A DNA stretch of 64,000 nucleotides from Dipteris shenzhenensis. Its lineage: Eukaryota > Polypodiophyta > Polypodiopsida > Gleicheniales. The notes beneath the pieces are model-generated. The model was given only the letters and a program-made list of their open reading frames with translations, had not been told where the DNA came from and made no database searches. The stretch's first letter is position 1. Every line of letters starts with the position of its first letter. Location: the NCBI GenBank assembly GCA_047967505.1, contig CM106540.1; one strand, written 5' to 3'. Positions 1-12,157 of this stretch are shown here, in pieces. Both the position numbers and the translations under genes were made by a program.

Positions 1-287
1 ACCATCCTCTGGTGAATCCTTTGCATCCAGAAGCACCAAGCGTCAAAGGTGTCTCCCTTCCTCCTTCCGTGGTTGCAGTGGCTGATCAGGATAGGCTGTC
101 TGCTTCAGCAATCTATTATGTGAAAGCCTTGAAGGAAATGGGTCACAATGTGGATCTGTATGTCACAGAGGGGGAGGGGCATTGCTTCTATTTGAGGAAT
201 CCAAAGGGAGAAGAGGCTCAGCTACTGCACAAGTACCTCCTTCAATTCATCAAGGATCAGTCTGTCCAACATAATAGTTTACTGTAG
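1..287 (+). CDS. Carboxylesterase (alpha/beta hydrolase, CXE/GID1-like family), C-terminal end only
   Basis: The reading frame is already open at the left edge (codons from position 3) and ends at TAG 285-287, so only about the last 94 residues are present. They read as the C-terminal part of a plant carboxylesterase of the alpha/beta-hydrolase-3 family: an HPLVNPLHPEAPS-like turn, a hydrophobic strand leading to VAVADQDRL with the acid residue of the catalytic triad, and EGEGHCFYL with the catalytic histidine. The oxyanion HGGG and GXSXG motifs would lie upstream, outside the window. Such enzymes hydrolyse small ester substrates in the cytosol; the gibberellin receptors GID1 are relatives that lost the histidine. 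Because His is kept here, an active esterase is more likely than a receptor. The substrate cannot be told. The frame is intact to the stop. Confidence 0.85.
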   Translation, partial: HPLVNPLHPEAPSVKGVSLPPSVVAVADQDRLSASAIYYVKALKEMGHNVDLYVTEGEGHCFYLRNPKGEEAQLLHKYLLQFIKDQSVQHNSLL

Positions 288-1514
288 AGAGCTTGCACAG
301 GAACTGAGGTTTTACTCAGATTTGCAAGCAGTTATAAACGCACAGAGTGATCACGTAAGATTTGTGAAGGACCATATTTTTTTGGATCGCTGTTAAATTT
401 CATTTGCTTATAAAACACTCAAAAATGGTAGAAGAAAAGTTTCAAAGCCCCTTATGTGTTTTGATATTACACTTCTTCGTGGCCGTCTCTAAGCCCAACT
501 AGAAACAAGTAGGTTTCAGATCGATATATTAGTGGAAGGTCTTCCTCTAATTGGGGATCCAAAAGGGTAGGTTCATGCATTGTTGTTGTACAAGCATTCG
601 TAAAGTGGACAGGAATTTGGGTAATTTTGTGAGTGAGACTTTGTACTTCTTTTCTTGTTCTTGTTACGAGTATAAAATGATGTGAATAACATGACATATG
701 AAACCATTATTCAAAGTGGGTCCCACTTTGAATGCTAATGATCAAGATATGGGTTTATAAATTGGGACACATTCCAAGCATGAAGAAGCAAATTGATTTG
801 GGCAAAAATTTTGCATCTTTGATCGGAAGGTGGCCATGACATAGGCGCTTTTTTTTTGTTTTTACATGTTAGGACCATCGATGGCACAAAGCGATGGAAG
901 GATTTTGCAAGCCATAAGAGTTAACCTGATGAGTGGCATCACCCAATTGTCCAAAAAAGAAAAGGCTACCATACGAGCTGCGTGAATGCTAATGCAAGCT
1001 AGGTTAGCATCAATGGGGAGAGGAAAGGAAAGAATATAGGATCTAGGTGGAGGAAAGTGGAAAAACATGGGGGAGGAGAAGATAGAGAGAAGCCCCAGAG
1101 ATCTGAGCTCACACGACAAGGAGGTATAGGCATTGCATGCTTGTGAGAAATGTAAGGTGGATGGTGTCCTTGCTGATAGGTAATGGAATCCAAGCTTCAC
1201 TGTTACATCCGATTTCCTCATGCCACAACTAGGATATGTACTCTTAAGGGTATAATTAAGTGAGTGATCCAAAAGAAATGTGAGGTCCTTTGTTCAACAT
1301 AGGGTCCTTGTAAGCATGAAATGTATAAATTTCGAAGTAACAATTATCTTACCATAGTCCCTTTAGTGGACGTAGTGGTGGTAAAATGACCCCAAGGATG
1401 AAAATGATGTCTTAATTATCATCCTTAACAAATGAAGTCAACACCAAGGGGAGGGTGCTAACATCCATTATTATCTAATTCCCTCTACTATTTTTCTTAT
1501 GTGTGTGTGTAACT
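288..1514. other. 3' flank of the carboxylesterase gene; no further gene seen
   Basis: This stretch should hold the 3' UTR and intergenic DNA. Short open frames exist on the minus strand (for example 862-1272) but show no recognisable domain and have the biased composition of chance frames. No clear AATAAA signal directly follows the stop. Confidence 0.6.
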
Positions 1515-1765
1515 GATGGGGGATACATCCCCCAATTAAAAAATAGACCTTGAGAGGCCCAGGTGCACACAGGCGCAACTTTGGGCCAGACGGGGAAAAA
1601 AAAAACAAAAAATAGCCTCTCAAGGACTATTTTTTGTTTTTTTTTAAACTAGGGGATGCATCCCAAATTTCCCAAACCCCGTCTGGCCCAAAGTCACACC
1701 TGCGTGCACCTGGGCCTCTCAAGGGCTATTTTTTGTTTTTTAAAACTAGGGGATGCATCCCAAAA
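1515..1765. repeat. Foldback (palindromic) repeat, copy 1, with an insert in its loop
   Basis: The left arm (1515-1595) begins GATGGGGGATACATCCCCC and runs through a GGCCCAGGTGCACACAGGCG-type core. The right arm (1677-1765) is its inverse and ends in AGGGGATGCATCCC. Between them, 1596-1676 carries an extra A-rich/T-rich piece with its own inverted GCCTCTCAAGG motif. The same family forms the arrays at 7272-8011 and 9337-9860, and a GT run precedes it here too. No coding capacity is seen. It is probably a MITE-like or foldback element. Confidence 0.75.
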
Positions 1766-2929
1766 TTTCCCAAACTCTTGGAGTTGTGCTATTTGTTCCT
1801 CATGTCAAAGAAAGTGGTCGTACACAAATGGACATTATTGTGACCAACTCTTTTGGACTAAGTCATGCATTGATCACAACATTGTTCTTACTTCAAATGT
1901 ACTCAATAATATTGCCATATTACACTAAATACACTTTTGTAAACCTACCTTGTTTGGCTGTAATACCTTCGAAATAAATTTATATCGCATTTATTTTAAA
2001 TGTTTAAATCTTCATATTTGAATTATTTTTAAATTTTAATGGTTTAGTTTAAGGCCAATCTATGACTGAATCGATTGTATGGTTCAATTATTGAGGGGAT
2101 AATGAATTCTAAACACACACACACCTTGCAAGATGGTACTAGATGGAGTGCCAAATGGATGCTAGAACACACTTGATTGCAATAGAAAGTATATACAAGC
2201 AAAAGGGAGCATAAACATTCGTTGACATTTTTCTCATGGAACATAACCTCACATGAAAGCGCACTATCTTGCATGTAGTAGTCGTTGGCCACCACTAGGC
2301 ACCGTGGTGGCTCCCTTCACCACCATGGATGGCACCAAACACTCACGATAGGTCAAATATAATGTTGAATTTTGTTTATATATATATATAAGTAAGAGTG
2401 CAAAATGCTCATAAATCGAAGTGGTTCTGGGGAATCACAATTCCCTCAAATAATCATCCTTACCTTTTATGAAACCTGCAAGTAATCCCCAATATATGAA
2501 TACATAACTAAATATATATGTATATGTATATATATCTATGAATATGTATACATATATATTCATCTATACTTATGCATACATATATTATATATACATATCA
2601 ATCTGAAATAATGAACATATAGAAAGGTCTTCATGTCATGGACAAGGGTGTCCAAAAATGTAGTTTATGCTACCCTACCCTATATCCATTACAATTATTC
2701 CAAAAAACTTTTTCCTAAATAGCTTTTCCTAATAAATCAAGTGTCAAATAAGTCCATGTAAATATTGTGTACATGTATCTAGATTCTAAGGGAGGCCATA
2801 GTGGCCAACCTACCTCTAGGTCGGGGGAAAATAGTGCGCACATTATGTACCTAGAATCCCTACCGTGGATAATTATATTACACACCCACAATTGTTAAAT
2901 TGACACAAGATATGGCATCCCTGTGTAAG
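1766..2929. other. AT-rich non-coding stretch
   Basis: No gene is recognised. It contains a short TA run (about 2376-2391) and an alternating TA/TATG stretch at about 2515-2600 that is likely to be DNA-unwinding or slippage-prone. Confidence 0.5.
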
Positions 2930-3033
2930 GGGATATGTGTGTGTGCATACATGCGTGTGTGTGTGTGTGTATGTGTGTGCATGCGTATATTCGTGTATGT
3001 GTGTAAGTGCATGTGTGCAGGTGTGTAGGTGTT
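2930..3033. repeat. TG-rich microsatellite
   Basis: An imperfect (TG)n tract with GCATGC and GTAT interruptions. It has Z-DNA-prone alternation. The His/Thr-rich minus-strand frame across it is a by-product of the repeat. Confidence 0.85.
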
Positions 3034-5411
3034 TGAAACTTGAAATTTTATTTCTTGAAATTAAATACATTCTAAGATCACACCTTGATATATAGCGGAG
3101 CGGGTCTCTAACCAGTCGTAGATAGGTTATGCTACTTGTTTTGAAATGTAAAATACAATCACGGTGGATAAATATTCGCTAAATGAGTTATCTTCTTTTG
3201 ATCATCATATTGTCATGATCTTACTATTGATACCACCAAACACATGGCAGGGGTATTTGTAGTACTCTAGCCAAAGGCTCTGTTAGTCCAAATAGAGGTT
3301 TGAGGAATCAAGTCTAGAGTTCCAATTTTTGCACTTGATAGGCACACTCATGATGCACCCATGATGCACCTGCCAACTCAAAGCTTGAGTAAGGGGCACT
3401 AGTCAATAGTGTACCTTTACATAATTTCATAGGAAGTATAGTCAGCTAGCTAGTAAGGGAATAATTGAAAATAAAGAGAAGTCATTGAAGGAAAGACATT
3501 AAGCAACTAACCTCAACAAAAGTCTAAAAAAAGGAAACTATCATTAAATTATAAAGCTAGGAGACATATAAATCAAACTCAAAAGCTAAAGTCATACAAT
3601 GTATGAAGAAAGAAATAAGAGTGAGTAATAACAATCAAAGAGAAGACACACATAAAAGGTAGACATATAATCCATTATATATATGTAAAAGATTGGAGTG
3701 AGAGATCCAATGTACTTCTAAATCTAAATCAATTACTCACAAGGGAACTTAATAAAATGCCTTAGACATAAAGCAACCATAAGAAATCAAGCAACATTAA
3801 GGGTGCATAATTACATTCGCATACAACAATGGACATGCATTTAATCAACATGGAAAACATAGAAAGGTAAGGGGAAAATTGGAACATTAAAAAATATTTT
3901 TATAAAACAAAACTAATTAAAATAATCTAGAGAGAAAGCAAATAAATAATTGAACATATAAATGAATTTATATATATATATATATATATACATATATGCG
4001 TAAATGAAAGTAGAAGTGTATAAAGTTAGGTTTAAGTATTCTATGGACAATGGACTAAGCGAAAATGAAAAACCAAAAAGGGAGCCAAGAAAACACATCA
4101 AAAGTGTGCCAAGAATACATATCCGAGCCGTCTAAGTAAAGGAACTAAGTAAAAAGCACCCTCGAAGAGATCGCATCAAGAAAAAAGTCAAGGGAATGTA
4201 GACATATAATCACACACACAACGTCAGAACACACACACACACACACGTCGCACTAGAAGAAGATAACAAGTAAACAATGAACCCATGGAGAAGAGAGACC
4301 CGTAAAGGAGGACACACATAGTCGAGACACACCCCACACAAGCAAGCAAGGAAAACATAGCACGAGAGCCACAGGTACGCAATCAAAGCAAGTGAGGGAA
4401 CATGCAAACGAGCGAACCAATGCACAAAACCGTAATGGTCAGAAGCACACGTTGCAGTCGAAACACGGTTACAAGACAGGATGTCCAGCAAGGGGTGCAG
4501 AAGAAAGAAGAGCAGGTAAGGAGCTCAGAAAAGGTATAAGAGCATGTAAGGTAGAAGAACTTGAGTTGTGGGAAGTAGGACCAAGCTGTCAAAGGGAGTA
4601 GAGGCACGGAGCAAAGGTTTTGCGAGGATTGTGAAGAACAAGCGGGGTGGCAATCATCGCTATGTGTACCTTTTGCAAGTAGAGGTTGAGTGAAGAAGGA
4701 ACTCATGCACCAGTGGCACCTCAAGAAGGAACCACAACCTTGCATGATGGTGGGCAAGAAGCAATCCGAAGCTTGTAACTTCTCCTATAGCTAAGTGGAG
4801 GAACAAGAGGTTGGCGAAAGACAAACAGAGGAAGTAGTGGACTTGAGTGGCTACAAATATAAAGAAGATAGGTTTGGAGAATGTTGTAGCCCCTCCAGCT
4901 CTACTCTACTTTATGGTCTCCTCCACAATCATCCCACTCACCCCTACCTTATGTTAACTTATTTGGCCATTTCTCTTCCACCGTCTTCTACCCCCATCCC
5001 ATATGTTTTTGTCAATTGTTCCCTTTCCTCTACCCTTGCTAGCCCTCCATTCTTCCCCTATCAATAATCAAGGGGACCATATTTAATCTCGCAATTGGCT
5101 TTAAATTAGTAAAATCCAAGTTCAAAGAAGACACTTCTAATTGACACCTTCCATTGCACCATGCACAACTTGCTTAATAGCTGCATCATAGAAGAAAACA
5201 TGATCTAGAACAAAGAAAAAGTAGATAATAGGCTTGAGATCAAGAAGCTCTCCAAAAGAAGACAAATCAAGAAGCCCTCCAAGACTCAAATTCAAATTGC
5301 AAGAGCCCTTACTAAATCCATATGTAAGGGTGTCAAGGTTTCTTCTAGTTACTTTCCTCTAGTCTAATATAGCTACCTCGTTTTCTTGGAGATTGACCTA
5401 CATTTACTAAG
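3034..5411. other. Non-coding stretch with short microsatellites
   Basis: No gene is recognised on either strand. A (TA)n run lies at about 3969-3990 and CA-rich runs at about 4210-4248. Open frames at 4210-4757 on the minus strand are cysteine-rich and leucine-rich chance frames without a known domain. Confidence 0.5.
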
Positions 5412-5518
5412 GTTGGGAAAAATATTATCTACTTCATATTTTAGCATTAGTACCCTATGCATGGAATGCAATATTCTTCTCGACATTGACAACAATCTAT
5501 ATTTTTTTCATGCCACCA

Positions 5519-5582
<64 letters not shown>

Positions 5583-5607
5583 CTCCCTCCCTCCTTCCCT
5601 CCCTCCC

Positions 5608-5641
<34 letters not shown>

Positions 5642-5961
5642 ATCGATAAGCCACTTTATGATATGTATATGTCATGAATTCCTTCTCCATTCACATGGAA
5701 CTAGTGCACAATAGACTCTTTGTAATTTGTGTTGTAGATGAGCAGCAAAAGCATTCACCAAACCATATTATTTTTCCAAATGGCCTCATGATAGGGTCAT
5801 CTACAAGGCAAAAGGAGATGCACTTCTCATGAAGGAGAAAACAAACTCATGATTCCTCCAATTGGAAAGATTATGTACTTCATATTTTAGGATTGGAACC
5901 CTATGTGTGGAATGCAATATTCTTCTCCCCATTGACAACAATTTGTTTTTTGTTCATTCCA

Positions 5962-6004
<43 letters not shown>

Positions 6005-6231
6005 GATATGCCAATTTATGATGTGTCTATGTCGTGAATTGCTTGTTCATTCACATGGAACTGGGGCACAATAGACTATCTTTGTAATTTGTGTTGTAGC
6101 TAAGTGATAAAAGAATTCACCAAACCATTTTATTTTGTCAAATGGACTTCCGATCGGGTCATCTACAAGCAAAAAAGGAGATGCACTTCTCATGAAGGAG
6201 CAAACGCACTCACAAGTCATCCAATTGGAGT
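5412..6231. repeat. Tandem duplication, two units of about 456 and 364 bp
   Basis: Unit 1 (about 5412-5867) and unit 2 (about 5868-6231) share the same order of landmarks: ACTTCATATTTTAG, GGAATGCAATATTCTTCT, ATTGACAACAAT, a (CT)n tract, TTCACATGGAACT, CACAATAGACT, TTTGTAATTTGTGTTGTAG and GGAGATGCACTTCTCATGAA. The size difference comes mostly from the CT/poly-C tract. Identity outside it is high but clearly below perfect, so the duplication is not recent. No coding function is recognised. Confidence 0.85.
5521..5641. repeat. (CT)n / poly-C / (CT)n compound microsatellite
   Basis: A pure (CT)n run to about 5580, a CCCTCC-type bridge, a poly-C run near 5605-5619, and a second (CT)n run to about 5641. 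The sister unit has only a short (CT)n at about 5966-6004, so this tract expanded after, or contracted since, the duplication. Confidence 0.9.
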
Positions 6232-7144
6232 TGTGCTTACCTACCTTTTACAAATCAAAAGCTAGAGCTACTTGTACTACTGAGATGCATCTTGCTCCTT
6301 CTGTTCACCACCATCTTTGACAACATTGTATATAGTAGTGAGAAAATTTTCCCTATGTGAAGATCTCCACAAAGAACATCCACTCCTCTACACGACATAA
6401 AAAATAATCATACTCTATGGACATATTCTACCACAAATGTCCTATCTTTATTAAAAACATGGTGATCCTTTGTGTCATTGATGCTATAAAAAGAGTGTGG
6501 CTTCTTACCTACACTCAGAGATGATTATGTCACTCTTTCAATGTATAGAAAGCTCCATTCACAGTGCATGAGGGCAAAGGATCCAGCTTATCACTAACAT
6601 ATATTAGAAGGGTGAATGTGTTTCTTTGTCCATCCCTCTAAAGAGGAATTGAGGCATTTCTGGAGAAGCCTCTTCTAGGAAATGGTATCCATAACTTGTT
6701 GTATCCAAGTAGCCAAGCTAAGCTAATGAAGATAATATCAAGACAAAAGACTATAGACTATACAATGTCCCTTCAAAGGTTGTTTTTGGCCCTACAAGGG
6801 TCTTAGGGGTATATTGGAATTTAGCAGTTGAGTTAGGGAATGGGCTTTGTGTGTGCAGTTGGTCAGCTTTGACCGATTAGAGGGACCATAGGTTAGAGTC
6901 GAAGGTTAGGTTATTTTAGGAATAGCGGGACCGCGGGTTAGGGTAGAAGATTAGGTCATGTTAGGGTTGAGGTATATAGCAATATTTGTCAATGAGTTGC
7001 CCTATTTTTTTGGTTGAGATCTGTTATGCCTAAAACACTTTGACATCCAGCTTGCTAGTATAGCTGGATGCGGGTGTTAGTGGGTAGAAAAAAAGGGTTT
7101 TCTAGAAGACGACTGTGATCTTATTTGTGTTGCGAATCGTCTGT
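6232..7144. other. Non-coding stretch
   Basis: No gene or clear repeat is recognised. A run of related GGGTTAGGGT-like and GGTTAGGTTA-like phrases occurs at about 6880-6970. It is not a regular tandem array. Confidence 0.45.
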
Positions 7145-7270
7145 TGATGTTGTGTTTGTTTGGGAAGCATCTACGTTCGTCTGTATTTATGCTTTTGTTG
7201 CATTTTCATGAACCATCTGTTGATGAGAATAGCAATAGGAGAATCCAAAGGGCTACCGCAGGTGGTTTGT
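7145..7270. repeat. Dispersed repeat, copy A (matches 20076-20206)
   Basis: This shares GGGAAGCATCTAC, GAACCATCTGTTGATGAG and AATAGCAATAGGAGAATCCA with 20076-20206 in the same orientation and spacing. The match ends at GGTGGTTTG, where the foldback array begins here. It is probably part of a dispersed element of unknown class. Confidence 0.75.
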
Positions 7271-7271
7271 A

Positions 7272-8011
7272 GTGCATGCAAGTGCGACTTAGGGCCAGGC
7301 GCGGCCCTCATCTGGCCCTAAGTCACGCCTATGTGCACCAAGTTTTTTGTTTTTTTTAAATGGGGATGCATCCCCCATATATATATATATATTGTGTGTA
7401 TGTGTGTGTGTGTGATGGGGGATGCATCCCCAAAAAAAGCCCTCGAGGGGCCCTGGTGCACACAGGCGTGACTTGGGGCTAGAAGAGGTGCCCAATCCAT
7501 GAGTGTATGTGTGTGTGTAATGGGGGATGCATCCCTTGAAAAGAAAAACAAAAAAAAAGCCATCAAGGGGCCCTGGTGCGCCCAATTCCACCATGAGTGT
7601 GTGTGTGTGTGTGTAATGGGGGATGCATCCCTTGAAAAGAAAAACAAAAAAAAGCCATCAAGGGAACTTGGTGCATGCAGGCGTGACTTGGGGCTCGACG
7701 AGGCCTCATCGAGCCCCAAGTCATGCCTACATGCACCAAGGCCCCTTGATGGCTTTTTTTTGTTTTTCTTTTCAAGGGATGCATCCCCCATTACACATAC
7801 ACACACACTCATGGTGGAATTGGGCACCTCTCCCCCTTGGGGTGTGTGTGTGTGTGATGGAGAATGCACCCCCCAGAAAAAAAAAGAAAAGAAAAGCCCC
7901 AAAGGGCCCCTTGTGCACGCAGGCATGACTTGGGTCTAGATGGGGGCCCTGTCTAGCCCCAAATTGCACCTGTGCACACCAGGGCCCCTCTGGGGCCTTT
8001 TTTTTTTTTTG
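7272..8011. repeat. Array of foldback (palindromic) repeats
   Basis: Several copies lie back to back. There is a partial copy at about 7272-7377, a left-half copy at 7413-7490, and a second left-half at about 7517-7585. A nearly perfect 180-bp palindrome (7614-7793) has its centre at 7703/7704. A further copy at 7856-8011 lacks its outer right end. Arms begin with TAATGGGGGATGCATCCC and contain an A-run and a GCCATCAAGGGG, GTGCATGCAGGCGTGACTTG core. TG/AC runs flank each palindrome. The linker CTCATGGTGGAATTGGGCAC also appears inverted (7581-7597), so the symmetry extends to about 7581-7824. Confidence 0.85.
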
Positions 8012-9336
8012 TCCAAATGGAAATTCCTTCCACCATGCTACCCATGGGTACTTTACCAAATTGCAAGAGAAAAAATCTCATCTATTGCTCACAAGAAAGC
8101 AATGGTGTCTTACTTGGCCTCTACAACATGAACAATGACTTTGTCAAATAGTCTCAATTCCATCTTCAAGCATAAGCACGCTTCCTTATTCTCTATTGAA
8201 GGTAAAAATACAATTCTTGTGTCCTATTTGAAGAAGAAATCAGCATCTTCATGAAAGAAAATGACCCTAATGGAAGGAGAAGAGGGGGATAAATGTCCAA
8301 AGGTCTCCAAGACCATTTTCACCCAATAATTGGTGACTATGCCAATAAAGTATCACAAGAATTTTCGTGGCATGAACAATTTGAATAAGAGATTGGCTGT
8401 GTTTTAATCCAAGCACACAAACCCGTCTTCTCTTTGGCTCAAGGCTTGGTCATGTGCTCACATGCTCCTTTAGTGGATTCATCTACCTTACCTTTTTCCA
8501 CTGTAATAATGTGTCCAGACCTCAAGGGTAGTGAATGGTATCTCAAGGGCCTTGGCATTTTGTGAGTTTCTTTCTTGCGAGTTTTGCGAGTTTTTGACCC
8601 TTTAAATGTATAGCTAGTGGCTAGCCATCATTTATCCTAAACCCAATCCACCCATTCCACATACTTCATCTCAACAAGTAGTAGAGGTTCAAAAAAATTT
8701 GTTGTGACAAGCCACATGCAATATGTAGTCAATGGGGGAAGGAGTACATGTCCAAAGTAATATGCAAGGAGAATAAATACATGAGCAAATAACCTCTTTC
8801 CTACTTGAAATATAGGTTTAAAATACTTTCTTTCCTCACACCAAAAACTGATAAACATCCAAACAGATTTTCAAGTAGACTTATAACATGAACAAAAAAT
8901 CTATTTTTTTAAAGCCAAAATTACATGAGCTTCTACATGCTGCTATTGGGCTACCATATGTGAGTCACAACATCAAGATAAAACCACATGTATTGCATTG
9001 TCTCACCTCCAACACTATGAATACCTAAGACAACTTTCAAATGGTCTTTTGCTCCCAATTATAAAGATCTCATCTCGTTTCAATCCTTTTTCATTTATAC
9101 CCAAGGATCCCTTGTCAACATCAAAAACAATTTTCATACAGCTATGCTCTCGGATTGCATTTGGTTTTCTACACACAACCCTCCTTACAAGGTTCTGCAA
9201 TGTAGGTCCCCTCACAATATGTCTATCCTTTATATTAGAGGCATCCCGCATGCTTTGCAAAATTAAACCAACCATATCACCAACGCAAACTTTGTGTATT
9301 CTTATCTATGCACATTTTGACACAGCCCCTATATAT
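8012..9336. other. Non-coding stretch
   Basis: No gene is recognised. Frames at 8998-9275 (both strands) are open for about 85 codons without stops but show no domain. They may be chance or a very old coding relic. Confidence 0.4.
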
Positions 9337-9346
9337 TGTGTGTATG

Positions 9347-9391
<45 letters not shown>

Positions 9392-9860
9392 TGGGGGAAG
9401 CATCCCCCCCAAAAGAAAAACAAAAAAAGCCCCCGAGGGGCCCTGGTGCACGCAAGCACGACTTGGGGCTAGATGGGGACCCCATCTGGCCCAAAGTCGC
9501 ACCTACGTGCACCAAGGCCCCTCAGGTGCTTTTTTTGTTTTTTTTTTCAAGGGATGCATCCCCCATTACACACACTCATGGTGGAATTGGGCACCTCTCT
9601 TCCTTGGGGGGGGTGTGTGTGTGTGATGGGGATGCACCCCACCAAAAAAAAAACAAAAAAAAGCCCCAGAGAGGCCCTAGTGCACGCAGGTGCGACTTGG
9701 GGCCAGACAAGGGCCTCGTCTAGCCCCAAATCGTGCTTGTGCACACTAAGGCCCCTCTGGGCTTTTTCTTTTTTTTTTGGGGGGGGGGATGCATCCCCCA
9801 TCTGACACACACACACACACCCCAAGGGGGGGAGGTGCCCCAATATGCCATGTGTGTGTG
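9337..9860. repeat. Second array of foldback repeats: two palindromes joined by an inverted linker
   Basis: Palindrome 1 is about 9390-9568 (centre near 9479) and palindrome 2 is about 9625-9802. A long (TG)n precedes the first, and (AC)n follows the second. The linker between them (9576-9618) matches the linker at 7806-7845. The sequence after palindrome 2 (9818-9855, CCCCAAGGGGGGGAGGTGCC followed by CATGTGTGTG) is the same linker inverted. This is therefore the same compound arrangement as 7614-8011. No protein is encoded; long proline/histidine frames here are artefacts. Confidence 0.85.
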
Positions 9861-9861
9861 G

Positions 9862-9863
<2 letters not shown>

Positions 9864-9896
<33 letters not shown>
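9864..9896. repeat. (TA)n microsatellite
   Basis: An uninterrupted alternating TA run of just over 30 bp at the right border of the foldback array. Confidence 0.9.
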
Positions 9897-9905
<9 letters not shown>

Positions 9906-10451
9906 AAAGAAATGCCTTAAATTGGTGGATTGGGCCCCATTTACACACACAATATATACATATATATATGAATATAGAAGAAATTTCTGCTCCAAATACA
10001 TGTTACACCCGCAATCTTGATTAGAGTTCATCGGCAATCTTTATCTTGTCTATTCATACACCTAATAACTTGAAGAATTCTTGAAACCTTTGATAAGGGA
10101 ATGCACTTTTCTTCAAAATCAACCATATATTTAAATTAAGGAATTTCATAGTATCATTGACATTAAGGAATTTCATAGTATCATTTATAATTATCCACTT
10201 TTGCAGTTCATCAAGTTCATGTACGATACTCTCCCTCTTGCTCTAGGCTCATGTCCTACTTGACTTTTTTAATAAAAAAACAAGCCCTACTTGATGCAAA
10301 TTTTGGAGAATACAAGAGTACACTAAAATCCAAGAAATGAAACTCAATTATAATGCAAAACACCACCCATCTGGAAAACAAGAGAAATATATATTAATAT
10401 TTTGATGTCTATACAATATATCTTGTATATTGCATCCAATAGATGCACTTT
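9897..10451. other. AT-rich non-coding stretch
   Basis: No gene is recognised. GGAATTTCATAGTATCATT occurs twice in close succession (about 10141-10184). Confidence 0.5.
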
Positions 10452-12157
10452 TTACAAAATATTTGCTTGCTTAGCTTTAGCTATTATTGCCGCTCTCCTC
10501 TGAGTTGACAAAATAGTGGGTTCACTAAAAGATTCTACAAGCTGCCCAGCATCATAAACACCTAGCAAAGCACCCATAGCAGCAACCACATGATTCTTCC
10601 TACTAGTTTCTCTCCAAAAGTAGATAGTGCCAAATCTTGCCTCACCAAAATACACTTGCGCACAAAAGGGGGTAAAGGCACAAGGGAGACTAGTTTTGAA
10701 AGTGCCCTGCACTTTATCATCTCCTCCTTCCCATAAGGGGAGAACAAAGTATAGAAGCACATTAGGCTATGGTGCTCGAACATTCCCATGTAGTGTCCTA
10801 CTGTTGAATTCACACTGATGTCACCTCGACCCCCTTTATGTGTCACAAACCGATCAACTTCGATGACGTCCTGAAAATTGAGATAACATCAGTAATCTTC
10901 TCAATGCCAAACTAAGAACATAAATTCATTCATATTGATAAAATATCATGAACTTACAATGTGGGTAGCATCTTATTCATCCATTCCCGGCCGAGTTATA
11001 TCAATGGAGCTTTTGCTCTCATCAATTCCTCAAGGTGGTGCCAATGATGAGGCCTTTGCAATATTCTCAACTCTTTGGCGTTTTTGTGCCCTCTTTGCCT
11101 ACAATCTTTCTTAGACCTCATAGAACTCCGTTTGTGTAACTGCTGCATTAGTAGAGTCATGCATTTCCTACCACACACAGTTAAGATCGGATGCTCCAAA
11201 GTGTTTGCAGGTGCCAAATCTGTGCACCTATCCAACCCCTCTTCTGGGTAACCTAAGTTGCTACTACTCTCCCAAGCAGAGAGTGCCCCCCGTACTTCAT
11301 CTTCTCTCAAATTTTTAATGTATTGAATGTCCATCAAAAATAAATTCTCTCTGTTTTCAATCAAAATATACGGAAGGGTTTGCATCAAAACCTCATCCAT
11401 CATACCTTCTTCCTCCTCTTTTTGCTCTCCTTCTTCCTCTTCCTCTTCTGGCTATCCTATGGGGGATGATGTCCTGCCTGCTTCGGGAACCACAACCAAC
11501 TCTGTCATCTACTCTATTTCTTTTGTGTGCTTTCCCTTGTCCAAAGTTGCACTAGACCAATCTAGAGCAAATCTAGAGCAACGGCGGCTTCTGCAACCAC
11601 ATTGGGATTCTCCTCAACTTCAACATCTTGCTTTGCTCTGCTGCTAGAAGAAGAGTGGATCTACATTGATGAATGGAGGTTCATCTGTGTCCTCCATTTC
11701 CAAAAGAATTAAACAATAGGCTATTTCCAAGGATACAAAACAAGTTACTATAGGACCCACTTGCAGATCCAACTCTTCATCCTTGGAAAGCCTTCTAAAA
11801 ATTTTTGGACTAAGGGATTTGCAAATTCTCTACAACCTATGCTTCAAAGTGCTATTAGCCCAGCGACACTCAATGAGGAGATTCATAGGAAGCCACTGTA
11901 CTCTATCTATGTCTAGTCGGATCAGGTAAGGCTTGATTTTCTCTCTCATGTAATCTATAGACCACCTCTCTAAAGAGATCTAGATGCTTGTGGACTGTGC
12001 CGATGACATCTATCTGACGATCAAAAATGTCGTACAACTCTGCCTCTCTACTCGAATGACAAGTAGAAGTGACAAAGTCATGGTATGCCTCACGGGGTGT
12101 GGCCACTGGAGGTTTGTGGAAGATGGCAAGAGCAAACTGTCTAGGAGGTGAGGACAA
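10452..12157 (-). pseudogene. Unrecognised minus-strand coding relic (three open segments)
   Basis: Three minus-strand frames (12157-11903, 11403-10996, 10760-10452) have protein-like composition, unlike the low-complexity frames around them. The first is rich in charged residues (an FDRQIDVIGTVHKHLDLFRE stretch). The second contains an acidic region and a basic region. The third ends with a KAKQANIL tail at its stop. I recognise no domain. They lie in the same strand and order as the segments at 19550-18188, and the copia element at 12379-17979 sits exactly between the two groups. They may be exons or decayed parts of one gene or DNA transposon. Frames do not join directly and no convincing splice sites were assigned. 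Confidence 0.3.

Noticed and set aside
862-1272. 136-codon minus-strand frame downstream of the carboxylesterase
   Set aside because: No recognisable domain, no clear gene context, and composition typical of chance frames.
7289-7939. Overlapping 100-200 codon frames on both strands
   Set aside because: They read through the palindromic arrays and give mirrored products rich in THTH and KKK. Symmetry explains them.
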